64,000 nt of DNA from Denitratisoma oestradiolicum (GTDB lineage: Bacteria; Pseudomonadota; Gammaproteobacteria; Burkholderiales; Rhodocyclaceae): positions 2,108,001-2,172,000 of the forward strand of contig NZ_LR778301.1 in the NCBI RefSeq assembly GCF_902813185.1, written 5' to 3'. Of the stretch, positions 58,574 through 64,000 are shown piece after piece. Made by a program: the position numbers and the translations under genes. Each line of letters starts with the position of its first letter. Position 1 is the first letter of the stretch. The notes under the pieces were generated by a model. It was given only the letters and a program-made list of their open reading frames with translations. It was not told where the DNA came from and searched no databases.

Positions 58574-60544
58574 TCATTGCTGAGCCGGCGGCAGCGCCGC
58601 CACCACCAGTTCGGCGATGTCGAACACCTTGCGCTCCTCGGTGTGCTTGGTGGCGCTGGAGGTCAGCATCAGCAGGCAGAAAGGACAGGAAGTGGCGATC
58701 TTGTCGGCGCCGGTATCGAAGGCTTCCTGGGCGCGCACATCGCTGATGCGCGCAGTGCCGCCCTTGCCACCCCAGTAGTTACCGCCGCCGGCGCCGCAGC
58801 AGAAGCTCTCCTTGCGGTTGCGGGGCATTTCTATCAACTGCCCCACGGCGGAAACCACGCTGCGGGTCTCGTCCACGATATCGTTGTGACGGGCCAGATA
58901 GCAGGGGTCGTGGAAGGTGATCTTCTCGTTGCTGTTCTGCACCACGGTCAGCTTGCCAGCCTGGATCAACTGGTCGATCAGCACCGAGTGGGGGATGGTC
59001 TGCCAGTTGGCGCCCAGCTCCGGATAGTAGCGGTCAAAGCTGTTGAAGCAGTGGGCGCACATGGTGATGACCTTCTGGATCTGCATTTCCTGGAACTCCT
59101 CAATGTTGGTCATCGCGATTTCCTGGAACTGCATCTCGTTGCCCATCATCTTGGCGGGATCACCGGTACAGCGGGACTCTTCCAGCACACCGTAGGAAAC
59201 ACCGGCGGTTTCGAGAATTTTCACCATGGCCCGGGCGATCTGCTGAGCCCGTTCCTCGTAGGTCACCGAACAGCCTATCCAGAGCAGGTACTCGGTCTCG
59301 CCTGGCTCGAAGACCGGCACATCCAGCCCCTTCTTCCAGTCATCCGGATTGGCGCCGGTACCAATGAAGGGATGGCCGCGCTTTTCCAGGTTGGCGTTGG
59401 CGGCGGCCATGGTGTCGGGCATTTCCGAGCGGTCCATCACGAAATGGCGTCGGAATTCAATGATCGCTTCTGCCGGGCTGTTGCTCACCGGACACTGCTC
59501 GACGCAGGCGCCGCAGGTGGTGCAGTTGAAAATGGCTTCCTGGCCCAGTTCGTCGATCAGACCCGCATCATCGGCCTTGCCCTGCTCCAGGTATTCGGCG
59601 CAAATCGCCATGATGTTCTTGGGGGACAGCTCCTTACCGGTCTGAGCGGCGGGGCAGGCCTCGTGACAGCGACCGCACCAGAGGCAGGCGGAGAAATCCA
59701 TCAGGTACTTCTGGCTCAGGTCGGAGAGTCGGGCCGCACCGAAAACCACGTCCTTCCCGTTCTCCTCTTCCGCATCGAAATCGATGGGTGACAGGTTGAT
59801 GCCGGAACGCTTGTGGGCCAGGGCAGAATTGGCGGGGCCCAGCACCATGTGGGACATGGGCGTATGGGTGATCAGGGCAATAAAGGCGATGCCCATCAGG
59901 CCATGGATCCACCACATCAACTGATTGCCGCCCGCCAGCAAACCAGCATCCATCCCCCTCAGGGCGGATGCCATGGCGCGGCCGAGAAACTCCACCTGAC
60001 TCGTGGCGGCAGGATCGGTCAGTCGGAATGCCTCAGCAGTGAAGCCCGCCAATACGATCAGCAGCAATAGGGCCTCCATGGGCTCGAAGCCGGGCCGGGT
60101 CTTGCGGGCTGTCAGTCGATCGGGCGGAGCAAGACGGCGCACGATAAAAAACAGGATACCCAGCAACATCATGATGCCTGCGACTTCGCGGCCCATCTCC
60201 ATCAGGAAATAACCGAACCATCCGCCGTAGATGTCGATGCCGATGAAGGACAGGGGGAACAGGCCATGGCCCAGAATTTCGAGCAGTGCGCCAAAGAACA
60301 GCAGGAGGTGCGCAATGCCCGATGCCGGGCGTTTCATCAGCCGCGAAAGCAGCAACCCGCGCTGGGCGAAGGTTCGCCAATTCGCCTTGGCCAGCACCGC
60401 CTCACGAGTGATCTCCTTGCCGAAATAGGGCTTGCCCTGGGCGATGCGTTCCCAGTACTTGCGCAGTCCCAGATATAAGCTGAACAGCGCACCGCTGAGC
60501 AGTACCGTCAGGATCGCGTAGTTGATGGCGGATATGGCGTACAT
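58574..60544 (-). CDS. Membrane ETF:quinone oxidoreductase of the Fe-S/CCG type (EMO-like)
   Basis: 656 aa. Five or six membrane helices in residues 1-240 with several conserved His (heme b site likely). Two [4Fe-4S] motifs follow: CLWCGRCHEACP at 287-298 and CTTCGACVEQCP at 341-352. Then two CCG domains (CTGDPAKMMG, CAHCFNSF, DPCYLARHN, CCGAGGGNYWG, SCPFCLLML). This is the architecture of proteins proposed to oxidise reduced ETF and feed electrons to a membrane quinone (EMO). Its place beside etfA supports that. No clear ribosome site before ATG 60544. Confidence 0.83.
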   Translation of the reverse strand: MYAISAINYAILTVLLSGALFSLYLGLRKYWERIAQGKPYFGKEITREAVLAKANWRTFAQRGLLLSRLMKRPASGIAHLLLFFGALLEILGHGLFPLSFIGIDIYGGWFGYFLMEMGREVAGIMMLLGILFFIVRRLAPPDRLTARKTRPGFEPMEALLLLIVLAGFTAEAFRLTDPAATSQVEFLGRAMASALRGMDAGLLAGGNQLMWWIHGLMGIAFIALITHTPMSHMVLGPANSALAHKRSGINLSPIDFDAEEENGKDVVFGAARLSDLSQKYLMDFSACLWCGRCHEACPAAQTGKELSPKNIMAICAEYLEQGKADDAGLIDELGQEAIFNCTTCGACVEQCPVSNSPAEAIIEFRRHFVMDRSEMPDTMAAANANLEKRGHPFIGTGANPDDWKKGLDVPVFEPGETEYLLWIGCSVTYEERAQQIARAMVKILETAGVSYGVLEESRCTGDPAKMMGNEMQFQEIAMTNIEEFQEMQIQKVITMCAHCFNSFDRYYPELGANWQTIPHSVLIDQLIQAGKLTVVQNSNEKITFHDPCYLARHNDIVDETRSVVSAVGQLIEMPRNRKESFCCGAGGGNYWGGKGGTARISDVRAQEAFDTGADKIATSCPFCLLMLTSSATKHTEERKVFDIAELVVAALPPAQQ

Positions 60545-60653
60545 GTGGGTTCGACCTTTTTATTGGCGCCTGACGTGGCGGCAAGCGGATCAAGGGGCAC
60601 CGAAGATACCCCCGGATGCTCTGGGCCGCAAGATTCCGGCCCTTTTCATGCAA

Positions 60654-60681
60654 AACGCCCCGGATACCACTCCGGGGCGTT
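60654..60681 (-). terminator. Terminator of the arm 2 operon
   Basis: AACGCCCCGG (60654-60663) pairs with CCGGGGCGTT (60672-60681). On the minus strand the stem is followed by TTTT. It lies 15 bases beyond the thiolase-fold stop, just outside the repeat. Confidence 0.85.
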
Positions 60682-60695
60682 GCCTGAGGAAAATA

Positions 60696-61889
60696 TTAGC
60701 GTTTCAGGATAGCGGCAGTGGCATTGCCGCCGAGGCCGTTGGTTTGGGCGAGGCCGACCTTGGCGTTGGGGACCTGATGGCTGCCGGCCTGACCGCGGAG
60801 CTGCAGGGTGAGTTCGGCGATCTGCCAGACGCCCATGGCGGTGGTGGCCTCGCCGAAGGAGACGAAGCCGCCGGAGGGGTTGATGGGCATCTTGCCGGTG
60901 GGGGCGTACTCGCCGGCTTCGAGCAGGCGCTCGGCCTCGCCGGGGGCGCACAGGCCCCACTCCTCGGGATAGGCCAGCTCGTAGTAGCAGCAGTTGTCCT
61001 GGAGTTCGGTGAAGCTCACGTCCTTGGGACCGATGCCGGACTGCTCGAAAGCCCGCATCACTGCGGCCTTGGATTCGGTATGGAAGCTCGGGCCGCTGGG
61101 GGACGGGCCGGACAGGCCCCGGGGCAGCGCGTCGGAGAAGTCCACCGTCGCCACAGTGGAGGTGGCCACCGTGATCGGTTTGGCCGAGAACTGGCGGGCC
61201 TTGGCCTGGGAGCAGATCACCACCGCGGCGGCGCCGTTGGACACCGGGCAGATCTCGAACAGGCGCAGGGGATTGCTCACGTAGGGGGAGGCCAGCACCT
61301 CGGCCAGGGACACTTCCTTCTGGAAGCGGGCGAAGGGATTGCCCACCGAATTCTTGCGGGCCTTGACCACGATCTTGGCGTACTGCTCTTCCGTGGTGCC
61401 GTAGTCGAACATGCGGCGCCGGGCCAGGGTGGCCCAGAAGGACGGGCCGGGCATGCCGATGCAGCGCTGGCGCAGGAACTCGGGGTCCGTGGCTTCTTCC
61501 ACGCCGGAGGTCTGGATCATGCCCTTGGGCATCACTTCGCCGCCCATCACCAGCACCATGTCGTAGACACCGCCGGCCACCAGGGCGTAACCCACGTTGA
61601 AGGCGTTGCCCCCGGCGGCACAGCCGGCGGACATGTTATAGACCGGAATCCCGGTGGAACCCATTTCCTCGACGATGTCGTTTCCGTTCAGGCCCCAACC
61701 CTTGCCCCCGGAGAAACGGGAACTGGCGGCGGCCACGGCCTGGATCTGGTTCCAGGACACTCCGGCATCCTTCAAGGCCATTTCCACGGCAGCGCGGCAC
61801 AGCTCGGTGACGGACTTGGTGCCGACGATATCGTCCCCGGTCTTGCCGAAGCGATGGATACCTACGCCCAGAACAGCAACTTCTTGCAT
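60696..61889 (-). CDS. Thiolase-fold acyl-CoA lyase/thiolase (SCP2 type), copy 2
   Basis: 397 aa, identical in amino acid sequence to the arm 1 copy at 52339-53532, but with a TAA stop and four silent changes (at CGC-CGT to CGG-CGC, and AAC-TCC to AAT-TCG, in the region of residues 157-181). The same Cys is kept and the same His-motif change (GEATTAMG) is present. AAGGAG lies before ATG 61889. It is transcribed toward the central core. The identical protein with silent changes suggests recent duplication and gene conversion. Confidence 0.87.
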   Translation of the reverse strand: MQEVAVLGVGIHRFGKTGDDIVGTKSVTELCRAAVEMALKDAGVSWNQIQAVAAASSRFSGGKGWGLNGNDIVEEMGSTGIPVYNMSAGCAAGGNAFNVGYALVAGGVYDMVLVMGGEVMPKGMIQTSGVEEATDPEFLRQRCIGMPGPSFWATLARRRMFDYGTTEEQYAKIVVKARKNSVGNPFARFQKEVSLAEVLASPYVSNPLRLFEICPVSNGAAAVVICSQAKARQFSAKPITVATSTVATVDFSDALPRGLSGPSPSGPSFHTESKAAVMRAFEQSGIGPKDVSFTELQDNCCYYELAYPEEWGLCAPGEAERLLEAGEYAPTGKMPINPSGGFVSFGEATTAMGVWQIAELTLQLRGQAGSHQVPNAKVGLAQTNGLGGNATAAILKR

Positions 61890-61929
61890 TTGAATTCTCC
61901 TTGTCACCTTACGGTTAACGTGAAATAGC

Positions 61930-62078
61930 AGCTTTCCCGCCGCGCCACATTTCCCACGATGGGGGAAAGCGGCACGCGCCGGAGGCGCAAACGGCACCCT
62001 CTTCCCACGACAGTTCCCCGTGATATCCGAGCGTAGCGAGCCGACTCGACCCCCCCGGAGGGGGGCGAAGGGGGGCGA
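61930..62078. repeat. GC-rich intergenic repeat element, copy C
   Basis: Inverted copy of element B (52150-52298) within arm 2, and in the same sense as element A at 4479-4616. The shared blocks with A (AGCTTTCCCGCCG, GGGAAAGCGG, AGCGAGCCG, GGAGGGGGGCGAAGG) show a dispersed element, independent of the large repeat. Confidence 0.7.
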
Positions 62079-62087
62079 GTGTTTTCT

Positions 62088-62501
62088 TTAAACCAGTTTG
62101 AACTTCCAGGAGGTGAACGCCTTGTCGTCCTCGTGGTAGAGGGTATCGATCACCAACTCCACCTGGGCGCCCACCTGCACCTTCTCCGCGGGATCCACCA
62201 TCTGGCCCACCAGGCGCAGACCGCAGTCCAGATCCACCACGCCGATGGCGTAGGACTTGAAGGGCTTGTCGAACTTGTGGGGCGGCGGCGGCGGGAAGTC
62301 CGCCACCGAGTAGCTCCAGATCACGCCCTGACCACCGAAGGTCGTGTCTTCCATCTTCGATTCGGCACAACGGGGATTGTGGCAGGCCGCCGCCTTGGGG
62401 AAGTAAGGCGTGTTGCAGCTGGTGCAGCGGTTGCCAAAAATCTTGGCGCCGCCCTCTTCGGTAAACAGCCCCGGTACGGCGGGTACGCGTTGTTCGCTCA
62501 T
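62088..62501 (-). CDS. DUF35 zinc-ribbon/OB-fold protein, copy 2
   Basis: 137 aa, identical to the arm 1 protein at 51727-52140, with the zinc ribbon CTSCNTPYFPKAAACHNPRC. It lies between the frameshifted etfA copy and the thiolase-fold gene, with AGGAGG before the ATG. Confidence 0.9.
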   Translation of the reverse strand: MSEQRVPAVPGLFTEEGGAKIFGNRCTSCNTPYFPKAAACHNPRCAESKMEDTTFGGQGVIWSYSVADFPPPPPHKFDKPFKSYAIGVVDLDCGLRLVGQMVDPAEKVQVGAQVELVIDTLYHEDDKAFTSWKFKLV

Positions 62502-62516
62502 GCTTTTTCCTCCTCG

Positions 62517-63474
62517 TTAAGCTTTGATAGCCTTGATCAGTTCGGGCAACACATCCAGGCAGTCCGCCACGATGCCGTAACGGGCGTAGCGGTAGATGGA
62601 GGCGTCCTTGTCCTTGTTGATGGCGACGATGGTCTTGGCGGCGGAACAGCCGGCCATGTGCTGGCTGGCGCCGGAAATGCCCGCCGCCAGATACAGGCCC
62701 GGGCGGGTGATCTTGCCGGTCAGGCCCACCTGGCGGGAGGAGTCGATCCAGCCCTCGTCCACGATGGCACGGGAGCCGCCCACATGCCGCCCAGGGCTTC
62801 GGCCAGGGCTTCACCAGGGCATCGTAGTTGGCGGCACTGGCCAGGCCACGTCCGCCGGAGACGATGATCTCGGCATCTTCCAGACGGGGTCCCTCGGCCC
62901 GGGGGGCGGAGGTGACCTTGAAGCGTTCTTCCACCGCCGACAGATCCACGGCGATGTCGCGCCGGGCCGGCGTCGTGGCGGTCGCAGCGGCTTCCGCCAC
63001 CAGGGAGGTGGTGACCACGGAGATCACCTTTACCGGCGCGGCCAGTTGATAGACCACATGGGTGTCGCCACCGAAGGCGGTGGCGGTCACGGACAGGGTG
63101 TTGCCGGCCTGGGCCAGGGCGAAGGTGTTCATCACCACCGGCACATTCAGCCGGCCGGCCAGGCGCGGGGCGATCAGGCGGGCCGGGGCGCTCTGGTTGA
63201 AGAGCACGGTGGTGGGTTTGATCTGCTCGCAATACTGGGCCAGGGAGGCCACCAGGGCATCCGGGCCGAAACCGGCGAGCTTGGCGTCGCTGATCACATC
63301 CAGGCTGGCCACGCCGTACTGGCCGGCGATCTGGGCCGCGTCGTTGGCGGCGGGGCCGATCACCACCCAGTTCAGGGCCGCGCCATTGGCGGCGGCGAAC
63401 TGCCGGGCCAGGGTGAGGGCTTCTTCCGTGCCACCCTCGAGGGTGTTACCCCAGGTACATAGAACCACTGTCAT
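62517..63474 (-). pseudogene. etfA: etfA copy 2, frameshifted by two one-base deletions
   Basis: Same sequence as etfA copy 1, except that one base is missing from a G/C run at 62806-62808 (CCCC in arm 1 becomes CCC) and one at 62779-62781 (GGGG becomes GGG). The frame is correct from ATG 63474 to about codon 222 (ALVKP), then wrong, and not restored by the second deletion; the true C-terminus lies in another frame. Both changes are in homopolymers, so assembly error is possible. If real, only copy 1 is functional. Confidence 0.85.
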
Positions 63475-63808
63475 AGTGCGGATTCCTTGCAAAAATTACC
63501 CGATCCCAGAGTCTAATGGACTCCCCTGGCGCCCTTGCTATCCCCGCGCTTCCAATTCGGCCTTTGACATTTCATTTGCGGACAGGCTCTGTCTCCATCG
63601 GCCAGGAGCGACGCCTCTCTCCACGGCGATCCGGCCCTGCCGGCACCTTCCTTGCCGTAGCCCCCTCAGCATCCCCTTCACAGGCCATCGGCCAGATTGA
63701 GGACCGTAGGAGAATGCCTTTAGATTTGTATCATATCTGGACATTCCAGGGAGCATCGCGGTATATTTCACCGCCTCTGCCCTTCACCTCTCCTCGCCCC
63801 CGGTTGCC
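63475..63808. promoter_or_regulatory. 334-base divergent region of arm 2
   Basis: Inverted copy of 50418-50751. It holds the regulator promoter and the palindrome described for arm 1. No gene evident. Confidence 0.55.
63738..63767 (+). promoter_or_regulatory. Promoter of the AraC-type regulator, arm 2
   Basis: TGGACA (63738-63743) and TATATT (63762-63767), 18 bases apart, same as in arm 1. Confidence 0.5.
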
Positions 63809-64000
63809 ATGTCCGATCACCTGAAGTCCCCCAGCCGGCTCAGTTTCTACCTGGACTGCATGCGCAGCCGGGGCTTTACGGCCGAGCAGGTGCTGGCCGG
63901 CACGGGCCTGGACCTCAACCGGCTTCAGGACCCGTCCCGGCGCATCCTGCCCGCCCAGTTCCGCCGCACCATCCAGAACATGCTGGACCTGACCGGGGAC
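63809..64000 (+). CDS. AraC-family regulator, N-terminal part, copy 2
   Basis: The first 64 codons of the same regulator as at 49390-50417 (MSDHLKSPSRLSFYLDCMRS to MLDLTGD), running off the window edge. The site of the arm 1 frameshift is just beyond base 64000, so it is unknown whether this copy is intact. It is divergent from etfA copy 2. Confidence 0.8.
   Translation, partial: MSDHLKSPSRLSFYLDCMRSRGFTAEQVLAGTGLDLNRLQDPSRRILPAQFRRTIQNMLDLTGD

Larger units (their letters stand above)
60700..64000. repeat. Large inverted repeat, arm 2 (cut by the window edge)
   Basis: Reverse complement of 50226-53528. Position x in arm 1 pairs with 114228-x from 60700 to about 62778, and with 114226-x beyond 62809, because two single bases are missing in arm 2. 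The arm continues past 64000. The central core between the arms is 7.17 kb (53529-60699). Confidence 0.95.

Noticed and set aside
50226..64000. The inverted repeat as a pure assembly artefact
   Set aside because: The arms have different flanks, different stop codons and four clustered silent changes, so they are separate sequences. The one-base deletions may still be errors.

Overview
This window looks like a chromosome segment of a GC-rich betaproteobacterium that degrades steroids, most like the Sterolibacterium/Denitratisoma group (inference). The reasons are a molybdenum steroid C25 dehydrogenase-like operon, an operon that matches the mycobacterial cholesterol 'igr' set gene for gene, several acyl-CoA dehydrogenases and ligases, and betaproteobacterial housekeeping genes (hom, alaA, an Mth938-domain gene, yheS). 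I see no rRNA, tRNA, CRISPR array, phage or transposase genes.

Layout. (1) 1-13773: the end of a thiolase and an SDR gene on the plus strand face a ten-gene minus-strand operon (13773 down to 1605). Its genes encode ChsH2-like MaoC/DUF35, small acyl-CoA dehydrogenase (ACAD), ChsH1-like MaoC, Ltp2-like aldolase, ACAD, acyl-CoA ligase, metallo-hydrolase, ACAD, ACAD and acyl-CoA ligase. Together they could activate, desaturate, hydrate and retro-aldol cleave a C3 steroid side chain. (2) 13774-17025: a 645-base gap with a decayed lipocalin, then hom and alaA. (3) 17162-28914: a tightly overlapping plus-strand lipid A/Ara4N-type cluster (ArnT, ArnE/F, ArnB, ArnC, ArnA as two separate genes, ArnD), followed by a second GT83 enzyme, a sialidase-fold protein, a membrane protein and a GT2 enzyme. 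(4) 29031-32968: an MFS transporter, a Spy-like periplasmic protein, a DUF2164 protein and an ABC-F ATPase.

(5) 33061-39342: a Tat-exported Mo/Fe-S/heme hydroxylase (steroid C25 dehydrogenase-like) in the order gamma-beta-alpha-chaperone, with a divergent TetR regulator and a palindrome over the predicted -10 box. (6) 39584-49298: accessory genes including an F420-type luciferase-like enzyme, a diheme cytochrome, EtfB, nitronate monooxygenase, FAD and Fe-S subunits of a molybdenum hydroxylase without its catalytic subunit, a family III CoA-transferase and a methyltransferase.

(7) 50226-64000: a near-identical inverted repeat of at least 3.3 kb. Each arm holds an AraC-type regulator, etfA, a DUF35 protein and a thiolase-fold protein. 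The arms flank a 7.2-kb core with a Ddn-like protein, an old yellow enzyme/BaiCD-like flavoprotein, a second F420-type enzyme, a crotonase and a membrane ETF:quinone oxidoreductase. The arms differ by a few clustered silent changes and by two one-base deletions that break etfA in arm 2.

As a system, the ACADs would pass electrons to EtfAB and the membrane Fe-S oxidoreductase, while the Mo hydroxylase would start side-chain attack with water instead of oxygen. Four one-base indels, three of them in short G/C runs, break otherwise normal genes. They may be assembly errors, and I have annotated those genes as frameshifted.
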